Shown here in pieces: positions 24,047 through 35,737 of a stretch of 64,000 nt of DNA (positions are counted from its first letter, which is position 1; each line of letters begins with the position of its first letter). Source of the stretch: Alentia gelatinosa. Lineage: Eukaryota; Annelida; Polychaeta; Phyllodocida; Polynoidae. The DNA lies in NCBI GenBank assembly GCA_950022655.1, contig OX465584.1, forward strand, positions 48,032,723 to 48,096,722. The letters run 5' to 3'. A program made the translations under genes and the position numbers. The notes below the pieces were generated by a model that was not told the DNA's origin, ran no database searches, and saw only the letters and a list, made by a program, of their open reading frames with translations.

Positions 24047-25559
24047 ACTATGACCAATCAATGGAGACCATAATACTTCATTGAGCCACTGCTACTTGAT
24101 ATATTTGGTAATGGCAAGTTGACTGGGTGCAGGTAGGTTACAGAAAATAACCCTACATAGGTTGAATGTAACCCAAACCTTTTATTTGTTATTTGTTTAT
24201 ATTTCCACGCTCATTCATCAATGGTGAGCATACCATTTGCTCCTAGTTTTGTAATCACACGACACGATCGTCTAGTGGCAGTATTCGTGATTTACGAGTG
24301 ACAGGCAAACAGTAGGAGTGAGATGAGGTATGCTCGACAGTAGACTCCAGGGGAAAATCCTTAAAGGCATATCATACAATATACCTTGGAAAATGAAACC
24401 CATGTCAATTACCTGGAATTGAATATGGTGATCTCCATATGTCATAGAAAACATTAGTAGTTTGAAAATCATGCTAGTTTTTGATTTAGAGATAATCATC
24501 GTGATGATATCATAAAAAAATATAGATATTCTCAAAGGTTGTGCGTCACGTAGTAAAACTTCATGTCATTTTCGTCAGATTTTCACAGAATATACATGTA
24601 TGTATTGTACATGTATAGTACTACATATCTAAGTTAAAAAAATCATAGATCAACGTCCTGGTTATGAATGAAATGAAGAAAACTGTATTTTTCAGTACAT
24701 TTCATATATAAAATGAGCAGATATAAACAGGCCTATTTTACTGATTAGGTTATGACAAACAGGAAAAAACTTGTTATTTTAGTTATTTGGTATTGGAATA
24801 CGTCACAAGGAATCAGTTTGAATATTAAATTGTCAATATCTAAAAATTATGCCTCTGCAAATTGTATAATATGCCTCTAAAGAGGCAGCTGGCTGAGTGG
24901 AGGGGCGGACGGGTAACATGTGCTCAGTCAGGGAGTTGGGTGGTGAGCTCACTGACTGATGGGGATTGTATCTAAACCCGACACCTGTCTAACACCAATT
25001 CTTTTCACACCTGCTGATCCCCATCCACAACGATTACCGTGTCACCACTCTAGGGCACAGAGTGATTGCTAGTTCACCTTTCAGCTGTCGTTGAACGAGT
25101 TTAAATGTGACCCGTGAAGATGGCACCACTGTAGTCTGCGAATGACCACCGACTATTATAACCTGTTATAATCCTCTTTTTATCATATCTATTAGTGTTT
25201 AGTTTGTGTTGAAGGATTATTTCTTTAAATTCGCATTCTATCAGCGATTAATTCAACTCAGTTTGATTTCGTTGGCGGCCTCGAATCCGGGCATCATTGA
25301 TGGTCATAATCGGTAGGTGTAAACTCGGCCCATGTTGCTCCATTTCGATTTCTATGACAAAAGTGTTGCATATCCTACTAGGTCCTTACTTTGGGCATCG
25401 CTCTCGCCTCTATGCATGCGACACGTCGTACTCCTTCTTTCATAGTTTCGGTAAAGTTCCATGAAGAGGCTTGACCATTAGACATGAAGACGGTGCCCCT
25501 CCTGTATCCCAAAGATTATCAGGTGTTTTCTGCAATGCAGGGCGTCCAAAGAAAAGCTC

Positions 25560-26420
25560 CCATGAACAAATGTGCACGAACTATGGGCCCGTTTCCATTG
25601 GCCAATTATTTGGCACTGAACTGCAGCCGGGATCGATTTTTAGGTATACTGAAACCAGATCGGTGAATGGAAACAAGACATAAAGCCAGTTTCCAGTGGC
25701 TGACTATTCAGTAGAGATCTACAATTGAGAACCACCAATAGATTTTTTGCCTATACCGACGCCAGAGCGGTGAATGGAAACAAGACTTATAGACAATACT
25801 CACAGATTAATTTTGTCTATATTATGTAACAAGGCTACTTCCGACGGACTTTCTCACAGAAAATCATTGTGTATCTTAAATTGTTTTGTCTTTTTTGGGG
25901 GGCTAGTTTAGCGTCCAATATGTTCTATTAGACTTGTACCTTGAATATACAGTAGAAACCATGCATGTAATGCACCCTCACCATTAAGATTGGTACCGAC
26001 ATACAGTCGGCGACACCAGCGACAGATTTCTTGGGTACCTCTAAAAGTCTCTGTTTTTGTCGGCCAATGGAAATGAAGTTATACTGAGGCCAGATTGGTG
26101 GACATGACATGGAAACATGACTTAAGTAAAGCCTGTTTTCATTAGCTGACTATTTTATACCAATCTGAAGTCGGGGATCTTAGATCTTTTTTTATATTTT
26201 ACGTCAGATCGGTCAATGGAAATGAAACCTGCAGAGAATGCTCACAGATTTGTCGAAAACACAGTAGAAATAGTGCATACAATGCAACCTCACCAATGAA
26301 TTCATACCAACATACAGTCGTTGCACCACCAACAAACTTTAAGGGTGCCTAAAAAAGATTTCCGCCATTTTCGTCGGCCAATGGAAATGAGGTTATATAG
26401 AGAAATGCTCACAGAAAACA
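25560..26420 (+). repeat. Tandem cluster of the GATCGGTG dispersed repeat
   Basis: At least three degenerate monomers follow each other. Each starts near a (C/G)TTTCCATTGGCNNACTATT-type word, has an internal CTGCAGCCGGGATCGAT or AATCTGAAGTCGGGGATC word, and ends with AGATCGGTGAATGGAAAC and a CTCACAGATT word. Starts are near 25590, 25683 and 26128, with a partial one near 26370. Single copies are at 820-975 and 30090-30200. Confidence 0.6.
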
Positions 26421-26701
26421 AGAGCCTTACCCTCACACCCACTGTTCACACTCTAAAGCCGGGCCCCCACCTACCACGATGGTATACGACATACTCCCCG
26501 ATGACTACGATTTAAAATGCCCAAATCGTAGCCTATCGTTAGATTTTATCGGGACCTCTACGATTGGCGTCTTTAATCGCAGTCTATCGCAGCCTATGGC
26601 AGCCAATCGCAGAAACCTGGTCCACGTACCACGATTTTTGCTGACCTCACGATAGAATCAGTATGGTGTCGGGAAGGCAGTCGTAGGGCCTATCGGGACC
26701 A

Positions 26702-27483
26702 GGGCCCCGTTGAATAAAAAAATGAATGATAAAAAAAGTATCTTACAAGTCTCGTCGGTGGCAAACTGTAGTATAAAAAACTATCGTGGAGGTGAACGAG
26801 CATTGGACGAGAGGATAAAATGAACGATCGTGAGTGGTGTTGAATAAGAAATCGTCCATTTGTAAATTCTCGTTTATTTATCGTTCAAGTCTCCTTGTGG
26901 ACGACCACGTTTTCGCTACCGTAGCCAATGTCAAACCCGTTTTTCATGCACTAAATCAATTCTAAATTAAAAGATATTTTCAACAGAGAGTTCTATTCAT
27001 ATGTGATACATGTATACCAAATTTCAACATTTATTAATGATTGAATCACTTTTTGTAAAATGTTTGACCATTCGCACAGATACACATGTATCGCTCGATA
27101 GTGTATCAGTAGGTATTGTCATTAAAAAAAGCTTGATTTGAATGGGGTTAGAACTCTCTACCTTCAGGCTCAGAGACCATCGCCTAACCGATTGGTGCAC
27201 AGAGGTCGATGCCCTTAAGCCAATAAATACAGGGTACGATACCAGAGGGCATGGTACTGCAGTTTGACCGGTACCCGGTCCACAATCATACATGTTTTGT
27301 GGTCCCCATGGATATAGGTCAATTATACGATAATTCAACGATGATAGGCACGGATGAGAGTGCTCACATGGACGAGCAGTTTTATGCTACACTGAAAACA
27401 AATTCTCGTTTATTTCTCGTCCATCCTTCAACATATCTTATCGTCCAGCCTCATGGACGATATTTTTATATTCAACGGGGCCC
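26702..27483. mobile_element. Inner MITE with TIR GGGCCCCGTTGAATA
   Basis: GGGCCCCGTTGAATAAAAAA at the left end is answered by TTTTTATATTCAACGGGGCC with a final C at the right end (27469-27483). The interior has CTCGTTTATTT words near both ends (26869 and 27406), consistent with longer imperfect inverted repeats. It contains a tRNA-like patch at about 27130-27210. Confidence 0.75.
27130..27215 (-). repeat. tRNA-like pol III box region, possible SINE head
   Basis: On the - strand, ATCGGTTAGGCGATGG resembles a tRNA D-arm/A box. About 30 bases later comes GAGAGTTCTAACCCC, which resembles a T-arm/B box. No convincing acceptor stem pairs, so it is not an intact tRNA gene. It could be a tRNA-derived SINE piece or a coincidence. 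Confidence 0.3.
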
Positions 27484-27484
27484 A

Positions 27485-27705
27485 GGGGGTAGTTTCATAA
27501 TCTAGGATCGTACATGAAGAATCTTTTCTGTACCTCGTACAAGGGTTATCGTCTAATAGTATTTAAGTCTGTTGGCTAAGACAATATTGGCCGTCCATAA
27601 GGTCGTCCATAAGTGTTGAATGAAATTGAACCGCATTGTCCCTGGGTCACTATGGCGTACAGAAAAGGGTCTACATGTACGATCCTGTTTTATGAAACGG
27701 CCCCC
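27485..27705. mobile_element. Inner 221-bp MITE with TIR GGGGGTAGTTTCATAA
   Basis: GGGGGTAGTTTCATAATCTA then GGATCGTAC at the left pairs with GTACGATCCTGTTTTATGAA then ACGGCCCCC at the right. It lies 1 base after the inner MITE ending at 27483. Flanking AG/CAG on both sides may be the target duplication. Confidence 0.7.
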
Positions 27706-27747
27706 AGAATCGTGGAAGGTGGGGGCCCGGCTTTAGTGTGAACACAT

Positions 27748-30665
27748 TGAAATGACATAGGAGAGAGACCGCACTCATCAGTGTTTGACTAAGCGACGGT
27801 CAACTAAGCCACACACCGCCAGGCGGCGCTGAACGGTAAAACGCCAATTAAAGTAGACTGTCATTGGATCCTTCATTTCCGGAACTGGCCACCAGGTGTC
27901 ATATTTCCGCGAGCCTGACTGAGCTTGGGCGTTGCCTCCAGATCAAAAGCTTCATCATCGCTTAGTTAATTACAGTTGACTGGTTTTTTTATCAGGCACA
28001 TAATTCATCTTAGAAGATAGTCTTCCATTATGAAGGTTCCACACATGTTAAGTTTCAGACATGAAAATATTGCGTTTTCATTTTCAAGAAAAAAAAGGAA
28101 TATCGAGAGAAAAAAGATTTTGTTCAACCAGAAAGATAAAGACTACATCACCACCCAAACTGAGGATGATTATGATATGATGTAATGAGATTGGTGATGA
28201 AATAATACAAAAACGATTATATTTCTGACTTCGAAAAAAAGCCTAAGTGATTAATTCAATAGGCGATGGGCGAGTGAAGTGAGTGGCAGATCTGACCGAG
28301 ATTGAAGGAATAATATAATCGAAAATAGGTTCAAGAGAGCTGGTAATTTAACAATGTAGAGTGTTTTCCTGTGTTTTAGAGTGGGAGATAAGGTCAAATA
28401 TTCTGCTTAGTTTCGGGATAGGTTATATGACTTATAGCGTGCTGCAAAACACATCCATCCACGAAGTGAGTGCCAACTAAATGACATTACTAAGGTTGCA
28501 GAGGACCAGTATCTTAGTGCTTAGAGGAGTGGCTAGCTGACCATGACCAATAACTGCAGACTGAAGTGACTCAATGACCCACTAATGTATGACACACTTT
28601 AACCCTCCACAGCAGTTATCGACATAGTTGGCTGCCAAGTATAGCAAACGATTCAAGGACTGGTTAAAGCGATTAAATCCGAAAAAAGCCGATATTGGCG
28701 ACTGTAGATATCGTGAAAACTCGTGGAAAATCGTGGTAAATCTTAGTAGGGTGTCGCAGCGTGTTTTTCTGGTGAAGGAGCACCTCAAATCTTGACTGAT
28801 TAGATCACTGCTGAACGTGCTGGTTTATATATACTCTCAAAAGTCAACTTGCCATGTCAGAATGAATCGGAATCCCTAAATCCCTCTTCCACCAGCCACA
28901 ACAGGTTAACGAGTTATCCCGATTTCTGACGGCATGTTTATGCTTACAACGGATTGCAACTTCCAATAGAGCCTCCAGAGGTTACTAAACTCCCGATTAT
29001 CGCCCCGGGTAAAGCAAAGTTCCGCTCCCGATTGACTTGGCAAACTACGACAATATAAACCACCGTTTTCTGATTTATGATTGGAGAAATTGAATATAAT
29101 TTCGGATTTCCATGTAGAAATAGCTGAAATTGCCATTTCTGGCCTCAGAATTTCAATTTGAAGATTTCAGAAAACCGTTAAACTGCATTAATTCTGGGTT
29201 GCGGGTAAAGGGTCTATCACCATACCACGTCGGTAACCAGCGAAAACCGGAACTTGTGAACAAACTGAATTATGGGATACCTCAATAGGGCCTATGTTGC
29301 GATGCGCTTCTTCCCAGCAAAAGTTAAACTTTCCCGCTAATTCAGCACGTCGTCCTGTTTAGATGTGCATTCATATTTTTTGAATCAAACAGTCGGTTCT
29401 AAAACGTATTTTTCCCGAAGGAACAAGGTTATTGATGAGCCGACTACTTGGGGAATCACTGGGTTGGGGAGGTGGCGGTGGGTGGGGTAAAATACGCTCA
29501 CAGTCCTTGGGGTATAGGCCTCAGCGGGAGAGGTGTCCAGGGAGTTGGGGGAATTTCGGGACAGGGATTAGATCACAGGTTTTGCGAACCCAATCTCTAC
29601 ATCAAATAATTTGTCCTGCCCTGTCGTTCTGGCGCGTTAACCCCCGGGGAACCTGACCTCTGCTGTAACTTGTTGTTCAGGCCTTTGGGCTATAATAGCC
29701 TAATTCAGAACCTTGAGAAGAACCAACAAAAAAACTAGAGGCATAATTGCCTGGTCTAGAACAGATTATTTTCCAAAGAAATGACAAAATGACCATTGAT
29801 CTTTTCATACTCTATTTTGCATGCACTATTTTGCATGCAAGGGAGATTACGACCAACCGTAATCCCCGCCCGGCGAATTACACACGTTTTACAGGATTAT
29901 AGTATAGAGACTGTATAAAGCGTCTGTTCTATCAAACCTGGTAGCGTCGGGAACAAACTTTTGCTGGTTATTGGTAGATTCTGATGGAAACATGCCTCAA
30001 AATATTACCCTGGTAGTATCTGGGGTCATCTGTTCTGATTCTGATACCCCGCCAATAGTGCCCGAAAATGTTAGAGTTCTCTGACTTCCCCCGGTCCACG
30101 GGTCGACTATTCGCCACCGATCTGCATTTGGGAATAACCAACGCCAGATCGATGAATGGGAAGAGACATGCAGAGAGGTGCTCACCGATTAATTGTGCAT
30201 AGATTATGCAATAAGGCCACCACTTCTGTCAGTCTGGATCTGTCAAATGAAGCAGAAACAAGGCATACACTGCACACTCAAAGCCTGTCTCCATTGACCG
30301 ACAAAAACGGTGCGAATTTTTTGTTTTTCTGATAGCCCATTTCCATTGGTTATCATCGATACATATATATATATATATATATAGTCAGGGACGACCAATG
30401 GACCTTTAGCACTGCTGACGCAAAATTCAAATACCCTATAAGGATAAATAAAACAATATCTATGTATCCATGAGAGAGTAAGCATGCTGGCGATGTAGCT
30501 GTATGTCCAGATACCCACTGGAATCGGTGCTGACAGGCAATAGAAGTCACCCTAATTACTTACCTTCCAGTGTAAATAAAAGCTTTTAAAAAGGACAAAT
30601 CTATTAACTGACTAGGAATTAATATTTGTTGGGTGAACATGTAGATCTATATACATATATGTAGA

Positions 30666-30696
<31 letters not shown>

Positions 30697-31387
30697 ATAT
30701 CTTGGGAATGAGAGATGGGAATGGTGCAGCTTACTCCAGTCGCATCTGTTTTTGAAGCCCACGTTTAATACATTCAGAAGGACATTTGTTCAGGGTGGTT
30801 GAGATGGTGAAGGGCGTGCTGGGCTGGTAGAGAGTACGGGCACAGACTCCGTACGCTGACATCTTGTTGTGATGAGTGTTTCACTGGAGGGGAGCTTGTG
30901 GTGTATAAATAGCCAGGTGACCGGTGTACGCCCAGGAAAAGAGGCTAGTGGCCGATACACGCTTTACTCCAGTCGGGTGTTTTATGTGAACTACCCAAAC
31001 TGTGTTTTGAGCGTGGGCCACACGCTTATATATATATGTTATCTAGGTTAGGAGAGATTATATATATATACTTTGAGCTCGCTGCAAAAAAAAAAAAACA
31101 ATCACTTCACCAACGTGCTAACATTGTGGTTTTGAAAAAGGAGCAGAGACCCAGTGTCTCAGTGTCTTAGAGACATGCCTAACTGACCATGACCAATCAA
31201 CCAAAATACCTCATTGACCCACTGGTCCTTGATATATTTGGTTCCTGGAAAGGCAGCTGTAGAAATAGCAAGTTGAGAGAAAATGACTTACAGACTGAAT
31301 ATAATCCAAACCTTTTGATTATCATTTATCTATTATTCCATACTCTTTCATCAATGATGAATGTAACATTTGCTCCTAGTTATATAA
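27748..31387. other. Intron sequence with microsatellites, no exon recognised
   Basis: Part of the membrane-protein gene's intron. It holds (TA)n at 30361-30382 and a TATATA/TAGATA tract at 30650-30705. A GATCGGTG-family copy lies at 30090-30200. A duplicated TATTTTGCATGCA word is at 29812-29840. The open frames at 28582, 28906 and 29432 have no family resemblance. Confidence 0.4.
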
Positions 31388-31617
31388 GGGCCCTGACCCA
31401 CTGCATGAAACAAAGTCTGACACTGCTACGACATAGCTACGAATCACAATTCCTGCATCATGCAGTGTCAAAAGCTTGAAAACATCTGTGTCATAGTGTG
31501 TCAGAGTGCGACACTAAATTCCAACATCATAGCCATGTTGGGGGGTTGACAAATTCTGTGTCATAGCGTGTTGGAGTTGCTATGGAATGCTTGTCGAAGT
31601 GTCAGTGGGCCAGGGCC
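31388..31617. mobile_element. 230-bp MITE, GGCCCTGACCCACTG family, copy 1
   Basis: GGGCCCTGACCCACTGCA at the left matches CAGTGGGCCAGGGCC at the right. The interior words GCCATGTTG and AATTCTGTGTCATAGCGTGT match those of the second copy at 33175-33397, in the same orientation. It lies upstream of the minisatellite in the intron. Confidence 0.7.
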
Positions 31618-31967
31618 ATCCTTGAAAACTTACTCATCAATGATGAACATGCCACTTGATCCTAGTCTTGTACTATGAGGAAAAGCACTTACTGTGGAAA
31701 AAGTTATGTCTGTTCGCGATCACTTGTCCTGGAAATACGCCTCAATGCTGCAGGCAGAGGAAAATGTTTCCGGGACAAAAGAATGATAACGGTATCAATT
31801 TCAACACGTTTCATTATTATCATGGACCTGGAAATCATTAAAAAAACCGCCATTTTCCTTACTTGCATGCTAGCAGTCATTCACTATAGCCCTACAGCGC
31901 GAACATTTTCAATACTGCGGGTAGTATTTCATGTTCAACCAGAAAATTGATAAAAATGAATAATGAT

Positions 31968-32710
31968 GTTATGATTGTTTCTTTCAGTCAAGAACACTTT
32001 CTGGCGACTACTTCATGCACTAACAATGGCTCTGTTCCTTATAATAGCGTTATGATTGTTTCTCTGAGACAGAACATCTCCTGGCGACTGCTTCATGAAC
32101 TAATAATGGCACTGTTCCTTATAATAGTGTTATGATTGTTTCTCTCAGACGAGAACGCCTCCTGGTGATTGCTTCATGAACTAACAATGGTTCTGTCCCT
32201 TATAATAGCGTTATGATTGTTTCTCTGAGACAAGATCACCTCCTTGCGACTGATTCATGAACTAACAATGGCTCTGTCCCTTATATAAAAGTTATGATTG
32301 TTTCTCTCAGCCAGAACATCTCCTGGCAATTGCTTCAAGAACTGACAATGGCACTGTAAATTATGATAGTGTTCTGATTGTTTCTCTTAGACAGAACACC
32401 TGGCGACTGATTCATGAATTAACAATGGCTCTGTCCCTTATAATAGTGTTATGATTGTTTCTCTCAAACAGAACATCTCCTGGCGACTGATTCAAGAACT
32501 AACAATTGCTCTGTTACTTATGATAGTGTTATGATTGTTTCTCTCAGACAGAATACCTCCTGGCAATTGCTTCAAGAACTTACAATGGCTCTGTCTCTCA
32601 TGATAGTGTTATGGATCTTTATATCTCAGACAAGAACGCCTCCTGGTGATTGCTTCAAGAACTGACAATGGCACTGTAACTTATAATAGCGTTATGATTG
32701 TTTCTCTCAG
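31968..32710 (+). repeat. ~80-bp minisatellite made of duplicated 3' splice sites
   Basis: Ten units start with GTTATGATTGTTTCTCTCAG or a close variant, at 31968, 32049, 32129, 32210, 32291, 32371, 32448, 32528, 32608 and 32691. The periods are 81, 80, 81, 81, 80, 77, 80, 80 and 83. The last unit runs straight into the coding exon at 32711. Each unit carries a CTAAC-type branch-point word (in AACTAACAATGG), a pyrimidine tract ending in AG, and a copy of the first ~14 exon bases (ACGAGAACGCCTCC). The terminal AG is CAG in five of the nine upstream copies (31968, 32129, 32291, 32528, 32608). It is TAG in the one at 32371, GAG in two (32049, 32210) and lost in the one at 32448. Confidence 0.85.
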
Positions 32711-33048
32711 ACGAGAACGCCTCCACGCCATGGCCGCCCGACAACGCGCGTCCAATCACCACCTACCCGACCGTCACCAAGGCTCCCAGCACGCGCCATG
32801 ACGTCATCACAACCCCGAGCGCCGCAGATGACGTCACGGTCGCGCCCACCGAGTATGACGTCATGAAGAGCAAGACATTCCAGGTGACGCTGGGGGTGTG
32901 CATGTCGCTGTGCGGTCTGCTGGTGGTTCTCCTCATCCTCATGATGATCTACACCAAGTACCGGGGCTGGAAGGATCGCATGAACGTGGCGCCGACCGTG
33001 CGGACCGGCGGTCAGATCGGCACCGACCGCCAGGAGCTCATGACCTGA
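32711..33048 (+). CDS. Last exon of the type I membrane protein: stalk, transmembrane helix, short tail
   Basis: The exon follows a strong acceptor (GTTTCTCTCAG|AC) and takes phase 1 from the exon ending at 21322, so together they encode 177 residues. It starts with D-E-N-A-S-T, which holds an N-glycosylation sequon. A Thr/Pro/Ser-rich mucin-like stalk follows. Next is one hydrophobic helix, VTLGVCMSLCGLLVVLLILM, then a basic stop-transfer (YTKYRGWKDR) and a 25-residue cytoplasmic tail ending in DRQELMT. The stop is at 33046-33048. A possible poly(A) signal AATAAA lies at 33482. I do not recognise the family; the layout resembles small mucin-like surface proteins. The exon is GC-rich and its frame is clean, unlike its flanks. 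The - strand frame over it is a shadow. Confidence 0.65.
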
Positions 33049-33174
33049 CTGGGGCGGATGTCGCAGGCGTCGACACGGGGACAGCGCCGCGTGCACTAAG
33101 CTGCGCGCGCATCGGCTCCGCACTTCCGTTTCCGGACCCCTCCTACCATTGAAGAACCTTCGTAGTCCTTTTAA

Positions 33175-33397
33175 GTCAGGGACCCACTGCTTCCGATACG
33201 ACTACAACATGGATGCGACACGGCGAAATTCATGCATCGTAGCAATGTCGAAAAGGTTGAAAGATTCTGTGTTGTTTTATGTTAAAGTAGGACATTAGAT
33301 TCCTGCCTTGCAGCCATGTTGAAATGTTCAAGATTCTGTGTCGGAATCGTGTCAGAACGTTTGTCGTAGTGTGTTGGGAGCTCAGTGGGTCCAGGCC
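33175..33397. mobile_element. MITE, GGCCCTGACCCACTG family, copy 2
   Basis: GTCAGGGACCCACTGC at the left pairs with CTCAGTGGGTCCAGGCC at the right. TTAA flanks both ends (33171-33174 and 33398-33401) and may be a target duplication. It lies between the stop codon and the possible poly(A) signal of the membrane-protein gene, so it would be in the 3'UTR. Confidence 0.65.
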
Positions 33398-33499
33398 TTA
33401 ACGCTAACCAAAAATACTTGTATTAGTTGTGTGTGCACCAGTCCTATTATACCATACTACTGACCATCAGAGCCAACACCAAATAAACCACCACTAAAA

Positions 33500-34550
33500 T
33501 TATCACCTGATGTATTTGATGCCCATAATTAGCAATAATCATATAAATATATGTATATCTCAAACTGGACATTTCATGTAAATGCACAACTATATATTGA
33601 TGAATAATGTCTCCAAAGATAAGGTGTGCTATGTTTGTCTGACAGAGTTGCCAGCCCTGATATTATTAATAGAAAACGTAGTTTCTGAGCCTGTAGTTTC
33701 AAAAAATGCCATCCCTACGGGTTCAGTCACTACGTTTACTTACAATAATATACATTTACCCAAATACCATGGCCTGAGATGACCCGATGTTGGTGCCCAT
33801 TCACTACGTCACAGTGAGCCCGAACATTATTTATACTGGACCCCCGGCAGCAGGTATGATTTCATAAACGTTCGGCCAGAGGTATACGATAAAAGGCCTC
33901 ATTATGAAACATGTGATGATACCCAAAGATATTCCATGTGTTGGCCCCTGTACTTGATATACCATTACCACTGTGTATACCAACTTATTCCTTGTAGCTT
34001 TCTGTATGACTATTTACCATTACATGTTCATATAGTCTGTAAACATGGTGACGTCAGACGTGGCTTAACCTAAAGGGTAATGGGTTTCTAGGAAATATAT
34101 TGAATTCATGCATTAACAAGTTTTTCTAGGTATTTGTCATCTATAATGTCATTAGTGAAGATTCTGAATAATTAATTATGCTAAAGAAAATGGAGGAGGA
34201 TCAAGGAAATGAGCCTGTGACATCGAAAATACGTAGACATTGTCCAGATGATGGACCCTAGCCTTTTTTATTTAATGTAGATGTTTTAACAATAGGCTTG
34301 GTATATTTTGCATATGCGTAGCCTTAACTGAATAAGCAAATAGAACCATAGATATTGTGCAGTAATGTTCTTGCATATTAAGCTTAAGGAAGTCCAAAAA
34401 TATCTTAAGTTGCTTTCCCTTTATGATAAAGCTAGCGTCGACAGTTGTTTTGTTCCATTGCTTGTTCTCAAAAATGATACCTCAAGAGATGGTTAATATA
34501 CCCGAGAAATATAACTTCGTATTTTGCACTTGCTAGGTTTGAATTATCCC
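33500..34550. other. No gene supported
   Basis: AT-rich intergenic sequence with short frames only. Nothing recognisable on either strand. Confidence 0.4.
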
Positions 34551-34554
34551 ACGT

Positions 34555-34830
34555 TCGTAGTGGTTTCAGAGGACGAACCTATGAGTTTACATAATTCTTA
34601 CCCATGGATTATGAAGTCCCCATTGGAAATGTATGGGGCCACAGTAAACCACTACCCATTGTTTATTAGTGGTCGTAAACCACACTCATGGATTACGGCT
34701 TGCCCATACCCATTATCAAATTTCTATGAATAGAATATTATTAATGTCCATGGGTAAGAAATACAACAATCGATGGTTTTTGAATAGTTGGGTCTGTAAA
34801 CCACTAAAGGTTGACAATGTAATACATGTC
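34555..34830 (+). repeat. Dispersed repeat, CCACTACCCATTGTTT family, copy 1
   Basis: The words GTAAACCACTACCCATTGTT, CCATGGGTAAGAAATACAAC and TCTGTAAACC appear in the same order at 43550-43760. Palindromic pieces (ACCCATGG/CCATGGGT) suggest a foldback or MITE-type element. The open frames across it are not conserved between copies. Confidence 0.6.
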
Positions 34831-35024
34831 AACAACTCCTTGTTTATGACCGCCCATATAAAAAAAACCTCGAATATTGTCTATGTCCAATATCCTTGTA
34901 GATGCGTAAAATCTGGCGTAGAAAAGGTCATCCAATCTGGCCTTATAGCTATGCCTGATCCTATACATGTAGTGTGTAAACCAGTATCTGCACTTATTTG
35001 CGCTACTGCCTACACAGGCGGCCT

Positions 35025-35737
35025 GGGACCTGTTTCACTAGTTCCGAGACATTACCCAAAGTTAGACATAAATAAAGGCAGCAACAGTGGCAGCAACAGT
35101 TGGAGAAGTAAGATCTTGTTTCAAAAGCTATGCCTAGTTTGCTCACCTTGTTGGTGCCACTGCTCGGGTCCCAAGACACATCAGGTGTTGCCAGGGCATC
35201 CCCAGTTTGTCGTGACCACCCAAAAGCAATGTGGATTTGCAGACAGTATACTGTGCCGCTCTGGTTCCAGATCGATCGAGCGCTGCAGTGTGATACAGAC
35301 TGGGGTGCTGCCAAGACAGCCAAACAATGATTAGCTCGATGCTTCAAATTAAAACACGGATATTAGCGGATCGGAGCAGCCGATCATCTTCATATGTGGT
35401 ACAATCATAGTTTATATACTCCCCTGAATCATGTGAAAGTGTCATGTCTTAATTCTTATGGAAAGTGTGTGAACTCTACCGGACAGTTGCTGCCAGACTG
35501 CTCCCGATGTAGTGCTGTGACCACAGATGCGAAAGGGTGGACCCTCTTGCGAACAGTGACACAACAGCGACACTAACAGTGACATGTCTTTTGGTTCTAA
35601 AACGCGACATACCACTGTTCACCTGTCCTCTCTGTGACATCACATACTGTGTTGTCACGGTACTATTGAAACGCTACCTGCCCTTGCTGTGTCGTGGAGA
35701 CCAACAAGGGTTGTCAAGGGACTTGTGAAACGGGTCC
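35025..35737. mobile_element. 713-bp MITE-like element related to 8323-8984
   Basis: GGGACCTGTTTCACTAGTTC at the left resembles the reverse complement of ACTTGTGAAACGGGTCC at the right. The interior again repeats GTGACAC/GCGACAC words, for example CAGTGACACAACAGCGACAC. No transposase frame. Confidence 0.6.

Larger units (their letters stand above)
26444..27747. mobile_element. Outer MITE with TIR AAGCCGGGCCCCCACCT, hosting two others
   Basis: The left end TAAAGCCGGGCCCCCACCT (with TGTTCACAC before it) is the reverse complement of the right end AGGTGGGGGCCCGGCTTTA at about 27718-27736. The left interior is rich in CGATGGTATACGACATAC and TCGCAGCCTATGGCAGC words. Two further inverted-repeat elements sit inside (26702-27483 and 27485-27705). 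No transposase is present. Confidence 0.75.

Noticed and set aside
27130..27215. Functional tRNA gene on the - strand
   Set aside because: A- and B-box-like words are present but the acceptor stem does not pair and no clear anticodon arm forms. Listed only as a tRNA-like patch.
31968..32710. CRISPR array
   Set aside because: The period is ~80 bases, but the whole unit is repeated, without unique spacers, and it lies in a eukaryotic intron as a splice-site duplication.
32707..33123. 138-codon - strand frame over the transmembrane exon
   Set aside because: It is a shadow of the GC-rich + strand exon. The + strand has the acceptor, sequon, TM helix and phase match.
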